A stretch of 64,000 nucleotides of DNA, taken from Brevundimonas naejangsanensis. GTDB lineage: Bacteria > Pseudomonadota > Alphaproteobacteria > Caulobacterales > Caulobacteraceae. Positions 27,457 to 35,090 of this stretch are shown here, one piece after another; position 1 is the stretch's first letter, and each line of letters opens with the position of its first letter. Position numbers and translations under genes: made by a program. Below the pieces are notes generated by a model. The model saw only the letters and a list, made by a program, of their open reading frames with translations. It did not search any database and was not told the origin of the DNA. The stretch is taken from positions 2,153,501-2,217,500 of the forward strand of contig NZ_CP015614.1 in assembly GCF_000635915.2 (NCBI RefSeq), read 5' to 3'.

Positions 27457-27528
27457 GCGACTTTTCATTGCCGCCGCCGACTAGTTGCGGATCAGCGCTC
27501 ATGCTGACAGCTTTATGGACCGCTGGAG

Positions 27529-28227
27529 ATGAAGACGATGATCCTATTGCTGCTGGCGCTGCTCACGACGCAATCGTCGCCTGCCCCGCCGTACAGATCG
27601 CTGGATCAGGCAAATCTGCTAGCTTGTCATGTGTCAGACGACGAATGTCTCGGGCGTGAGTTCGCGCTCCGCAAGGACGCGGATCAGGGAGTTCGCAGGG
27701 CTTCGGATGCTGAATTGGGTTGCCAAGAAGGAGATCAAACCTGTCTCGCTGCAGCCTGGAAGCGCGTCGACGACGATAATTTCTCCCGCCTACGCTCCAT
27801 CGTTACGGCTCGCGGATGGCCCCCGTTGAAGGGCGAGGCAGCGCAGGGAGCATGGTTGATCGCTCAACATGCGAATCCGTCGCCTGGCAGCCCCAGCCGC
27901 GCTTTTCGCGACATGGTCCTCCCAATGGTGCGGAGCGAAGTCAGGGCTGGCCGTCTTATGCCGCAAGACTATGCCCGCATGGTTGATCGAAACGCGCTTG
28001 CCGAAGGGCAACATCAACCCTTTGGCACAAACCGGCCTTGTCGCGACGGGAGGTTCGATAGGTCGAGCATCGACTCGGTGGATGCCGTAGATCAACGACG
28101 TCGCGAGATCGGAATGGACATTTTGCTGCGGGAGTCCCTTTCACTTTTTGACAGCCTTTGCAAACGCGAAGCTCCCAGCGGCGCTGCGCAGACGCTGGCC
28201 GCGCCAAGCAGACTGCCCAGCCCCTGA
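27529..28227 (+). CDS. Secreted DUF6624-like protein
   Basis: The product has 232 residues. A short signal peptide (MILLLLALLTTQSSPAPP from the second ATG, 27538, which has GGAG 10 bp upstream) suggests export. The central part RLRSIVTARGWPPLKGEAAQ, AWLIAQHANPSPG and YARMVDRNALAEGQHQPFGT matches the DUF6624 pattern (GWP, QHA, DR, G-Q-x-x-GT). The biochemical role of the family is unknown. An N-terminal segment has paired Cys in ACHVSDDEC and GCQEGDQTC. It is an island gene with no operon partner. Confidence 0.6.
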   Translation: MKTMILLLLALLTTQSSPAPPYRSLDQANLLACHVSDDECLGREFALRKDADQGVRRASDAELGCQEGDQTCLAAAWKRVDDDNFSRLRSIVTARGWPPLKGEAAQGAWLIAQHANPSPGSPSRAFRDMVLPMVRSEVRAGRLMPQDYARMVDRNALAEGQHQPFGTNRPCRDGRFDRSSIDSVDAVDQRRREIGMDILLRESLSLFDSLCKREAPSGAAQTLAAPSRLPSP

Positions 28228-28258
28228 AATCTAGATCGCGCTGGCCTTTTTTTTCAAA

Positions 28259-28284
28259 GTCCGCTTTCCACCCGTTGCGGACGT
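28259..28284. repeat. Family D short palindromic repeat, copy 1
   Basis: GTCCGC and GCGGAC flank a 12-nt loop containing TTTCCACCC. Related copies are at 28911 and 29274. Confidence 0.7.
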
Positions 28285-28309
28285 TCGCGCGCGGCATCGA
28301 AGCAGAGTC

Positions 28310-28888
28310 TTAGTTCTGCGTTTCGTACGTCGCCGTCACCAAGACCTGGACGCGGTCTAGCCTCTCGCCCGGCCGTTTCGCTCGACTGACAACCGCGGAC
28401 AGGGACGGATCGGTCCGGTTCCGGAACGTGGTCGTCGCCATGTCTCGCCGCTCGGTCTGCCGAACCGCCTCCCAGCGGCTGGCGAAGTCTGCAGACGTCA
28501 GGACGGCTTCCACCACGGGCTGCAAATCGACATTTCCACCGCCGGTGATGTGGCACATGGGCGCCTGGTCCGAGACGACCAGGACATAGCCGGCGGTCTC
28601 TGTCGAATTGATGCGCCAGTAGCGGTTTCCGCGACGCAAGGCCGGAGGCGGAAGCGACGCCTCATCGACCTTGGCAACCAGCCCCATCGTGTCGCCCAGG
28701 CCTACCGTTGCGATGAAGGGAGCGGGGCCGTTGATCCAGCTTTCTGGATTTAGAATCCATTCCTCACAGCCACGCAGAGCGCCAGCGAATCCTTGCTCTA
28801 AAGCTGGTTGCGCGTTGGCAACCGAAGCAGAACACGCCGCGAGTGCTGCAATGGAGACTGCGAGGGGTGTGATGGCTGAAGACCGCAT
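28310..28888 (-). CDS. Periplasmic hypothetical protein
   Basis: The product has 192 residues with a signal peptide (LAVSIAALAACSASVANA). An alternative reading is a lipoprotein, since LAAC occurs at residues 16-19. The mature protein begins QPALEQGFAGALRGCEEWIL and includes GNRYWRINSTETAGYVLVVS and a C-terminal beta-rich VQVLVTATYETQN. No family is recognised. It is flanked on both sides by family D repeats and lies in the accessory island. Confidence 0.65.
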   Translation of the reverse strand: MRSSAITPLAVSIAALAACSASVANAQPALEQGFAGALRGCEEWILNPESWINGPAPFIATVGLGDTMGLVAKVDEASLPPPALRRGNRYWRINSTETAGYVLVVSDQAPMCHITGGGNVDLQPVVEAVLTSADFASRWEAVRQTERRDMATTTFRNRTDPSLSAVVSRAKRPGERLDRVQVLVTATYETQN

Positions 28889-28910
28889 ACCTCACCGTGC
28901 GGCGCTGAAC

Positions 28911-28936
28911 TTCCGCTGTCCACCCCTAGCGGACGA
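28911..28936. repeat. Family D short palindromic repeat, copy 2
   Basis: TTCCGC ... CCACCCCTAGCGGAC, the same layout as 28259-28284. A partial further copy (GTCCGCTTTC) is at about 28970. Confidence 0.65.
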
Positions 28937-29045
28937 CCACGGCGACCGCTTTCCGGCCTGACAGCCAACGTCCGCTTTCGGCGCGGGAGCCCAGGATCGA
29001 AATCGACCCGTTGCTGACATCCAGAGAGTTCAGTCCCCGTGGGAC

Positions 29046-29237
29046 TTACTGAGGTTGGTCGGTCGCTCCGAACCGCTTGACCAAGGTCAGCGTCGATTTG
29101 CCCGCTAGCAGCAGTCCGACCAAGCCGATGAGGACCGCCCAATCAGAGCCTGAAATCAGAGCAGAGACGATCAATGCCAGCCCCAGCGCGATGGCGATGA
29201 AGAAGGCCAGAGTCGGGGCTCGATCTATAATGCTCAT
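29046..29237 (-). CDS. Small two-helix membrane protein
   Basis: The product has 63 residues with two hydrophobic segments (LAFFIAIALGLALIVSALI and WAVLIGLVGLLLAGKSTL) and a basic tail. No family is recognised. It could be an island cargo gene; it has no operon partner. Confidence 0.55.
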   Translation of the reverse strand: MSIIDRAPTLAFFIAIALGLALIVSALISGSDWAVLIGLVGLLLAGKSTLTLVKRFGATDQPQ

Positions 29238-29273
29238 GTATCAACGATACAGAGAGCCGATTCTGGGAGCAAC

Positions 29274-29300
29274 TTCCGCCTTCCACCCTTGGCGGACATT
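29274..29300. repeat. Family D short palindromic repeat, copy 3
   Basis: TTCCGCC ... CCACCC ... GGCGGAC; third copy within about 1 kb. Confidence 0.65.
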
Positions 29301-29321
29301 TGGAGCCGCCGCTTTTGATCA

Positions 29322-29594
29322 TCAGGCTCTAGCCTCCAGATCGCGATAGGGCGCCCCGAGCTCCCCCGCTTCAGCACGCGTCAGCACCTTCGTTTCCTGC
29401 TGCGATCCGACGTGGATCACGATCTCCCTGTGGCGCAGGCCGTCGTTCAGCGCCGCGCAAGTCGCGCGTACTGCCGACAGCACGTCCACCCAATGGCCGC
29501 TCTCCACTGTGATCAGGCCGGGCGCCAGGTTGGGGTCATCGCCTGCGGCTGCGGCCATAGCGTCGAGGGCGTGGTTCAGTTGGTCGGGTGTCAT
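29322..29594 (-). CDS. Small hypothetical protein
   Basis: The product has 90 residues (MTPDQLNHALDAMAAAAGDD ... LGAPYRDLEARA). It is soluble, helical at the N-terminus, with GHWVDVLSAVRATCAAL and EIVIHVGSQQETKVL. No family is recognised. It is the last island gene before tRNA-Val. Codon use looks like the host's, so it may be native. Confidence 0.55.
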   Translation of the reverse strand: MTPDQLNHALDAMAAAAGDDPNLAPGLITVESGHWVDVLSAVRATCAALNDGLRHREIVIHVGSQQETKVLTRAEAGELGAPYRDLEARA

Positions 29595-29747
29595 GGCGCA
29601 GCGGTGTAGCTGAGTCGCGCGATGAGCGCCTCGTGCTGTCCGTCAGGCCGCCATTCTGGAAACCATTCTGGCAACAAGACGAGGAACGAAGATCGCGCCA
29701 CCGTGGCGCAAACCGCTTAGAGGCCTGATTCTAAAAGGAAAGGCAGA

Positions 29748-29822
<75 letters not shown>

Positions 29823-29937
29823 GCCTGTTCTGCGGCCCCTCGGCGGTTGGGCCGGTGGGCGGGAAGGCGGCGTCTATAACCCGCAGTTTGCGCAGGCTGC
29901 AAGGGGGTTCGGCGCCTTTCTTCGACTTTTCTTTCGC

Positions 29938-30294
29938 TTAAGCCGCGATCATGCGCTCGACCTCGGTCACCAGGTCGCGCAGGTGGACGGGTTTGGACAG
30001 GACCTTGGCCTGGGGCGAGGCCTGTGCGGCGCTGAGGGCGACGGCGGCGAAGCCGGTGATGAACATGATGCGCAGGCCCGGCTGGCGGGCGGCGGCGACA
30101 CGGGCGACCTCGATGCCGTCGGCGCCGGGCATGACGATGTCGGTCAGCAGCAGGTCGTAGGGACCCTGGTCCAGGGCGTCGATGGCGTCGTCGCCGTTCT
30201 CGCAGGCCACGACCTCATGGTCGGCCCGCTCAAGCGCGCGGGTCAGGAAGCCGCGGAGGGAGTTGTCGTCTTCGGCCAGAAGAATGCGCGCCAT
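29938..30294 (-). CDS. cpdR: Single-domain response regulator CpdR
   Basis: CpdR is a stand-alone receiver that, when unphosphorylated, acts as adaptor for ClpXP and brings it to the pole in Caulobacter, controlling cell-cycle proteolysis. The product has 118 residues from ATG 30294. Landmarks are acidic AEDD (residues 8-10), phospho-acceptor D52 in LLLTDIVMPG, MFITGFAAVAL, and the Lys of VLSKPVHLRDLV. It ends in AA, as in the Caulobacter protein, whose terminal alanines matter for its own turnover. The divergent neighbour is an N-formylglutamate amidohydrolase. The symbol rests on close resemblance and length. Confidence 0.88.
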   Translation of the reverse strand: MARILLAEDDNSLRGFLTRALERADHEVVACENGDDAIDALDQGPYDLLLTDIVMPGADGIEVARVAAARQPGLRIMFITGFAAVALSAAQASPQAKVLSKPVHLRDLVTEVERMIAA

Positions 30295-30416
30295 GATCGA
30301 GTCTAAACCGTTGGAATTCAGTCGCCAGACTAGGCGGGCCGGGTAAACCGGCGATGAAGACGAACGGCGGGCTCGCCGGACGCGCCTTTGCGCGCGAAGC
30401 AGGCTATGGGCGAAAC

Positions 30417-31238
30417 ATGGACGCGCCTCAGTCGCCCTTCTGGATCGCGCCGGCCGCCGCCGGGCGCGCGACGCCGCTGGTGTTCGCCTCGCCGCATTCG
30501 GGCGACGTGTATCCGGCGGACATGAACGCATCCGCCTCGGTCCGCGCCGTGCGCAGCGCCGAGGACGCGGCGGTGGACCAGTTGATCGACTGCGGACCCG
30601 AGCAAGGCGCGGCCGTGATCGCCGCGCGGTTCGGCCGGGCCTATGTCGATCTGAACCGGGCGCCGGACGAGTGGGATCCGGCCCTGATCATCGACGCGGA
30701 CGACAGTCCCGCCACCGCCAAGGCTCTGGCCGGATACGGCGTGGTGGCGCGCCTGGCGGGGGACGGGACGCCTCTGTACGAGCGACGCCTGACCAAGAGC
30801 GAGGCCGGGGCGCGGGTGGCGCAGGTTCATGCGCCCTATCACGCGGCCCTGACGCAGATGATGCAGGCGACGCGATCGCACGCCGGACGGGCGGTGCTGG
30901 TCGACTGGCACTCCATGCCTGCGCGGGCGACAGGCGGCGCGGTGGACGTGGTGCTGGGCGACCGGCATGGGAGCAGCTGCGACGCAGCGTTGACGCGGCG
31001 GCTGCGGCGGCTGTTCGAGGCGCAGGGGCTGACGGTGGGGCTGAACCGGCCCTACGCCGGCGGCTATGCGACCCAGCGGTGGGGACGGCCGGACGAGGGC
31101 TTTGAGGCCATTCAGGTGGAGCTGAGCCGAGGGCTGTACTGGGATGAGGCCGCCTGGGCCCCCTCCCCCGGCTGGAACCGTTGCCGCTCCGCGCTGCGGC
31201 GGGTGATCGCCGAACTGTGCGCCGACTGGCGCGTCTGA
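30417..31238 (+). CDS. N-formylglutamate amidohydrolase
   Basis: The enzyme hydrolyses N-formylglutamate to formate and glutamate, the last step of one histidine degradation route, though family members can have other roles. The product has 273 residues from ATG 30417; an earlier in-frame ATG at 30354 is possible. Family motifs are VFASPHSGDVYPADM, AYVDLNRAPDEWDP, VLVDWHSMP and PYAGGYATQRWG, then IQVELSRGLYWDE. It is divergent from cpdR with a short shared promoter region. No other hut genes are near. Confidence 0.9.
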   Translation: MDAPQSPFWIAPAAAGRATPLVFASPHSGDVYPADMNASASVRAVRSAEDAAVDQLIDCGPEQGAAVIAARFGRAYVDLNRAPDEWDPALIIDADDSPATAKALAGYGVVARLAGDGTPLYERRLTKSEAGARVAQVHAPYHAALTQMMQATRSHAGRAVLVDWHSMPARATGGAVDVVLGDRHGSSCDAALTRRLRRLFEAQGLTVGLNRPYAGGYATQRWGRPDEGFEAIQVELSRGLYWDEAAWAPSPGWNRCRSALRRVIAELCADWRV

Positions 31239-31253
31239 CTGCGGGTCCCAGGA

Positions 31254-31284
31254 CAAAAAAAGAGCCGCGCCAAACGGCGCGGCT
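31254..31284. terminator. Strong hairpin with A/T tract downstream of the amidohydrolase
   Basis: AGCCGCGCC (31263-31271) pairs with GGCGCGGCT (31276-31284). The A run before it gives a U tract on the minus strand, so it fits best as a minus-strand terminator, with a weaker plus-strand tail. Confidence 0.7.
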
Positions 31285-31364
31285 TTGAAAGTCTATAGGG
31301 AGGAAACGCCCAGGAAGGGCAAGACGCTCGAAAGCGTCGAAAAAGAAGTTAGTTTGCAGCGCAC

Positions 31365-31390
31365 AAAAAAACAAGGGCCGTTTCGGCCTT
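31365..31390 (-). terminator. Terminator for the DUF599 gene
   Basis: On the minus strand AAGGCCG, loop AAA, CGGCCCTT is followed by seven T residues. A separate CGAA-loop hairpin (GACGCT / AGCGTC) lies at 31323-31338. Confidence 0.7.
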
Positions 31391-31478
31391 ATGCAATCAC
31401 GGGATGTTACGGAGTTCACGGTCAGAGCGGAGCGCCGGATGGGTCGTCAGCGGCGCTTATCTCGCACCTGCGAGATAG

Positions 31479-32165
31479 CTAGGCCTGCTCCAGAAGACGC
31501 CGGGCCTGACGTATGGCGGAGGCGGCGGGCGAGGCCAGCTGGCGCCAGGCCAGCAGGGCGAACACCGACACTGCGCCGAGCAGCAGCCACAGCGGACCGA
31601 ACAGCCAGGCCGCAGCGGCCAGGGCGAAATAATAGCCCCGCACGCCCTGATTGAAGTTGGCCAACGCAGGGTTCAGCACCCGCGCCACGGCCCGGCCATA
31701 GGCGACGCGGTCGGCTTCTTCATGGATTTCCGGCGCGGCGCCGATCAGGGCGACGGTGTAGTTCAGCTGGCGCAGCGCCCAGATGAAGTCGAGAAAGCCG
31801 CGCGCCAGGCACAGCAACACTAGGGCCAGCTTGGCCTCCATCAGGCGCGGCGTGACGGCCTCGGCGCCGACGGCGGCGAAACCGCGCAGGGCCGCCTCCC
31901 CCCCGAACAGCACGCCGGCCACGGCGGCGATCAGCAGCAGATTGGTCGAGGCGAAGAAGGAGCCCGAGTTGATCGAATGGCCCAGCAGCTGGCTGTCGAT
32001 CAATCGCATCTCGCGGTGGGTCATGGCGCGCATCCAGGCGTCGCGCACCGACAGCATGTCCACGTTGAGCGAGCCGCTGCGGCGCGCTGTCAGACGCATC
32101 AGCGGGCCATAGCCCAACCAGGCGATGACGAAGACGAACAGGGCGATCCAATCAAACAGACTCAT
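31479..32165 (-). CDS. DUF599 family membrane protein
   Basis: The product has 228 residues from ATG 32165 (MSLFDWIALFVFVIAWLGYG). Four hydrophobic segments are seen (near residues 5-22, 75-97, 110-135 and 185-215). DUF599 hallmarks are the central MRAMTHREMRLIDSQLLG and HSINSGSFFASTNLLLI. Function of the family is unknown. A minus-strand terminator lies downstream, so it is probably monocistronic. Confidence 0.88.
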   Translation of the reverse strand: MSLFDWIALFVFVIAWLGYGPLMRLTARRSGSLNVDMLSVRDAWMRAMTHREMRLIDSQLLGHSINSGSFFASTNLLLIAAVAGVLFGGEAALRGFAAVGAEAVTPRLMEAKLALVLLCLARGFLDFIWALRQLNYTVALIGAAPEIHEEADRVAYGRAVARVLNPALANFNQGVRGYYFALAAAAWLFGPLWLLLGAVSVFALLAWRQLASPAASAIRQARRLLEQA

Positions 32166-32291
32166 GCCTGATTGACGCCACGTCGGCCCGCGCAAGGCAA
32201 GCGTGATCGCCGCGACGCTTGCCGTAAAGACGCGCAAAGCTTATCACGCGCGTCAATTCTCCCCCGTTCGCACCTGCAATAAGAGCGTACC

Positions 32292-32849
32292 ATGAACATC
32301 GACGCCATCCCGGTCGGCCCCAACGCGCCGTGGGACATCAACGTCATCATCGAGATCCCGCAGGGCGGCCTGCCGGTGAAGTATGAGATGGACAAGGACT
32401 CCGGCGCCCTGTTCGTCGACCGCTTCCTGCACACCGCCATGTACTATCCGGGCAACTACGGCTTCGTGCCGCACACCCTGTCGGACGATGGCGACCCCTG
32501 CGACGTGATCGTGCTGAACCCGACGCCGGTGGTGCCGGGCTGCGTCATCCGTTCGCGCCCGATCGGCGTGCTGAAGATGGTCGACGAGGCCGGCGGCGAC
32601 GAAAAGATCCTGGCCGTGCCGGTCGACAAGCTGAACCCCTATTACACCGAGGTTTCCAGCTATCGTCAGCTGCCCGCCATCCTGATCGAGCAGATCGAGC
32701 ACTTCTTCACCCGCTACAAGGATCTGGAGAAGGGCAAGTCGGTCAAGGTCAACGGCTGGGGCGACGCGGGCGAAGCCGCCGAGCTGATCGCCGCCGGCAT
32801 GGCCGCTCACCAGGCCAAGCTGGCCGCCAAGAACGAAGCCGCCGCCTGA
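32292..32849 (+). CDS. ppa: Inorganic pyrophosphatase, family I
   Basis: Ppa hydrolyses pyrophosphate to drive biosynthesis, including the HisG and HisE steps encoded here. The product has 185 residues of the soluble Mg-dependent type. Active-site residues are visible in [27 protein letters not shown], the signature [10 protein letters not shown], and a late [12 protein letters not shown]. Followed by a strong terminator. Confidence 0.96.
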   Translation: MNIDAIPVGPNAPWDINVIIEIPQGGLPVKYEMDKDSGALFVDRFLHTAMYYPGNYGFVPHTLSDDGDPCDVIVLNPTPVVPGCVIRSRPIGVLKMVDEAGGDEKILAVPVDKLNPYYTEVSSYRQLPAILIEQIEHFFTRYKDLEKGKSVKVNGWGDAGEAAELIAAGMAAHQAKLAAKNEAAA

Positions 32850-32873
32850 TCGGCGAAGGCGTTTGAATAGAAG

Positions 32874-32905
32874 AGGCCCCGCTGGAAACGGCGGGGCCTT
32901 TTTTT
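32874..32905 (+). terminator. Intrinsic terminator of ppa
   Basis: AGGCCCCGC (32874-32882) pairs with GCGGGGCCT (32891-32899), followed by six or more T residues. Confidence 0.9.
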
Positions 32906-32962
32906 GTGGGCTAGCGCTCGCCGCGCGGCGGCTCGCTGCTTGAGCGCAATATAGGCGCGACG

Positions 32963-33121
32963 CCTCTCCCTCCCCGTCCCGGGGAGGGTGGTCGGAGCGA
33001 AGCGGAGACCGGGTGGGGAGGGCCAGGCGATACTGGGCTCGGCGACTGAATGACCCAGCCGCCCCCACCCGGCTTCGCCTTTCAGGCTCAGCCACCCTCC
33101 CCGGGACGGGGAGGGAGAGGG
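32963..33121. repeat. Family C palindromic intergenic repeat
   Basis: The arms CTCCCTCCCCGTCCC and GGGACGGGGAGGGAG are inverted; inside are CCGGGTGGGG and CCCCACCCGG and smaller hairpins. One copy in the window, lying directly against the stop codon of the aldolase gene. Confidence 0.85.
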
Positions 33122-33796
33122 TCAGCCTTTCTTCCGAAACGCCGCGATCGTCTGGACTGTCTGGCGCACCTGAGCCTCTATCCCGGCCCAGTCCTTCGCC
33201 TCGATGGCGGCCTTGGTGATCAGCTTGGACCCCATGCCCGCCGCGACGATACCCGCCCCGAACCAGTCGCGGATGGAGGCTTCGTCAGGCTCGACGCCGC
33301 CGGTCGGCATGATCTTGGTCCACGGCATCGGCCCCAGCACCGCCTTGACGAACTCCGCCCCGCCGACCGAGGCCCCGGGGAACAGTTTGACGATCTCGCA
33401 GCCCAGTTCTTGCGCCTCAGAGATATCGCGCACCGAACCGCAGCCCGGCGCATAGGCGACCATGCGGCGGTTGCAGACCTGCGCCACCTCGGGAACCAGA
33501 CACGGGCTGACCACGAACCGCGCGCCCGAGGCCAGATAGAGGGCCGCCGTCGGCGCATCCAGAATCGAGCCGACGCCCAGGATGATGTCGGGGTCCGTGC
33601 GCGCGAACTCCTTTGACAGGGCGGTGAAGGTCTCCCAGGCGAAGTCGCCGCGATTGGTGAACTCCACCGCCCGCGCCCCGCCGCGCGCGCAGGCGCGGAT
33701 CACCTGGGCGCAGACCTCGGCGTCGGGATGGTAGAAGACGGGCACCACCCCTTGCGTCTCGATGGCGGTCAGCACGGCGAGGCGGTCGTGACGCAT
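33122..33796 (-). CDS. KDPG/KHG aldolase family protein
   Basis: Members cleave 2-keto-3-deoxy-6-phosphogluconate to pyruvate and glyceraldehyde-3-phosphate or 4-hydroxy-2-oxoglutarate to pyruvate and glyoxylate. The product has 224 residues. GGARAVEFTNRGD gives the general-base Glu, and the Schiff-base Lys is in EIVKLFPGASVGG, followed by KIMPTGGVEPDE. Because edd at 14.3 kb lacks an adjacent eda, this gene could supply the last Entner-Doudoroff step. It belongs to the longer, less classical branch, so substrate is not certain. Confidence 0.82.
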   Translation of the reverse strand: MRHDRLAVLTAIETQGVVPVFYHPDAEVCAQVIRACARGGARAVEFTNRGDFAWETFTALSKEFARTDPDIILGVGSILDAPTAALYLASGARFVVSPCLVPEVAQVCNRRMVAYAPGCGSVRDISEAQELGCEIVKLFPGASVGGAEFVKAVLGPMPWTKIMPTGGVEPDEASIRDWFGAGIVAAGMGSKLITKAAIEAKDWAGIEAQVRQTVQTIAAFRKKG

Positions 33797-33827
33797 GAAA
33801 ACTCCTTACGGCCTAACGGATCGAAGC

Positions 33828-34667
33828 CTATTCGGCGGTCGCCAGTTCCACCAGACGCTTGACCATCGGACTGTCGGGATCGGCCAGAGGGTCCAGCACG
33901 GTGAAGTGGTCGGTGCCGTCGACGATCTCGACATGGGTGTCGGCGCCCTTGCCGCCCCAGGCGGCGGCCATCTCTCGGCTCTGGCGAACGAACTCATTGC
34001 TCTCGGCCCCGCCGACCCAGCAGTCCAGCGTCGTGCCGCCGGGCGTCGCCCCGTTCGGCGCGGGCCAGTGGATCGGCGACAGGGCGCGGGCGACCGGCGC
34101 GTCCAGGCCCAGAGCGTCGTTCAGCGAGGTGTGGACCAGCGGCTCCAGATCGAACACGCCCGAGATGGCCAGCGCCGCCCGCGCCCGGCCTTCGGACAAC
34201 ATGCCCGCCGCCATATGGCCGCCAACCGAATGGCCGAACACCAGCGGCCGCTTGCCGCTGCGGGCGCGGACGAACTCCGTAGCGTCGCGCATCTGGCTGA
34301 TGATCTTGCCGACCGTGACGCCCGGCGCCAGATCATAGCCCGGCACGGCGACGCTGATGCCATGCTCCAGCAGGGCCGGCGCGACCCAGGCGAACCAGCC
34401 CCGGTCCAGCGCCTGCCAATAGCCGCCGTGCATGAAGACGGCGACGGGGGCGCCGGGCCCGGCGTCGAACCATTCCATCTTCTGGCGCTCGGACGGGCCG
34501 TACTCGATCGTCTCGGGGCGCCGGGCGTCGATCACCCGCAGCGACTCCTTGCGCCAGCGGTCCAGGATGGCGGGGTGGCCCGGCACGCGGGCGCGGTTGT
34601 TATAGGCCGCCTCATAGGCCGCGGCCCGTTCGTTCTGCGTCGCCTCGGGCGACAAAGCCTTACCCAT
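33828..34667 (-). CDS. Alpha/beta hydrolase, kynurenine-formamidase-like
   Basis: The product has 279 residues. The oxyanion-hole motif HGGYWQALDRG, nucleophile GHSVGGHMA, an acidic residue in the ESNEFVRQSRE region and the terminal DGTDHFTVLDPL give a catalytic triad. The HGGYW form is typical of the arylformamidase (BNA7/AFMID) group, which hydrolyses N-formylkynurenine in tryptophan catabolism. No other kynurenine genes are adjacent, so the substrate remains open. It is read right after the aldolase start region on the same strand, 31 bp apart, so co-transcription is likely. Confidence 0.75.
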   Translation of the reverse strand: MGKALSPEATQNERAAAYEAAYNNRARVPGHPAILDRWRKESLRVIDARRPETIEYGPSERQKMEWFDAGPGAPVAVFMHGGYWQALDRGWFAWVAPALLEHGISVAVPGYDLAPGVTVGKIISQMRDATEFVRARSGKRPLVFGHSVGGHMAAGMLSEGRARAALAISGVFDLEPLVHTSLNDALGLDAPVARALSPIHWPAPNGATPGGTTLDCWVGGAESNEFVRQSREMAAAWGGKGADTHVEIVDGTDHFTVLDPLADPDSPMVKRLVELATAE

Positions 34668-34717
34668 GTCGTCTCCATCCGCTAGAGACCTCCGCTTGAA
34701 CGGGAGGCTTGAAGGCC

Positions 34718-34978
34718 ATGATGACCGCCATTTTCGTCTTCATCAAATGCGAGTTGGGCTTTGCGAACGATGTTGCGGCCGATCTGGTCGACAATGTCGA
34801 GAATGTGAGCGAGGTCTATTCGACATCGGGCCAGCACGACCTGCTGGCCAAGTTCCAGCTGCCCAAGGACGCCGACATCGGCACCTTCGTGACCAAGCAG
34901 GTGCAGACGCGTCCGCACATCCGCGACACCTTCACCGTCATCACCTTCTCGCCCTTCCTGCCAAGCAAGCGCGCCTGA
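34718..34978 (+). CDS. Stand-alone Lrp/AsnC ligand-binding (RAM) domain protein
   Basis: The product has 86 residues and lacks a helix-turn-helix. The sequence TAIFVFIKCELGFANDVAAD, VSEVYSTSGQHDLLAKFQL and TFTVITFSPFL forms the beta-alpha-beta RAM fold of Lrp/AsnC regulators that binds amino acids and oligomerises. ATG at 34718 or 34721; GGGAGG lies upstream. Such small proteins may modulate Lrp regulators; targets are unknown. It is divergent from the formamidase-like gene. Confidence 0.88.
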   Translation: MMTAIFVFIKCELGFANDVAADLVDNVENVSEVYSTSGQHDLLAKFQLPKDADIGTFVTKQVQTRPHIRDTFTVITFSPFLPSKRA

Positions 34979-34994
34979 GCGGCGTTCGCTTCGA

Positions 34995-35014
34995 ACATGA
35001 ACAATCGTTCATGT
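34995..35014. promoter_or_regulatory. Perfect 20-bp palindrome, candidate TetR/AcrR-type operator
   Basis: ACATGAAC (34995-35002), spacer AATC, GTTCATGT (35007-35014). It lies in the 112-bp gap upstream of the M16 protease gene without a following T tract, so it fits an operator better than a terminator. The shape resembles AcrR/TetR-family sites. The cognate regulator is not evident in the window. Confidence 0.45.
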
Positions 35015-35090
35015 AACCATGTGCCGCGTTGCGGGGCGCGTTTAGGCGGCTAAGGTCCGGCCCAACATGATCCGTTGGGGACCAAACACC

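Larger units (their letters stand above)
27067..27528. other. Gap with a start-less gene remnant and a terminator-like hairpin
   Basis: Apart from the open frame at 27136-27456 and the hairpin at 27368-27402 nothing is recognised. Base composition is lower in GC than the flanking core. Confidence 0.4.

Noticed and set aside
31285..31482. Short plus-strand open frame after the N-formylglutamate amidohydrolase
   Set aside because: It starts with TTG inside a terminator hairpin and covers a second terminator of the opposite strand; no ribosome binding site or domain.
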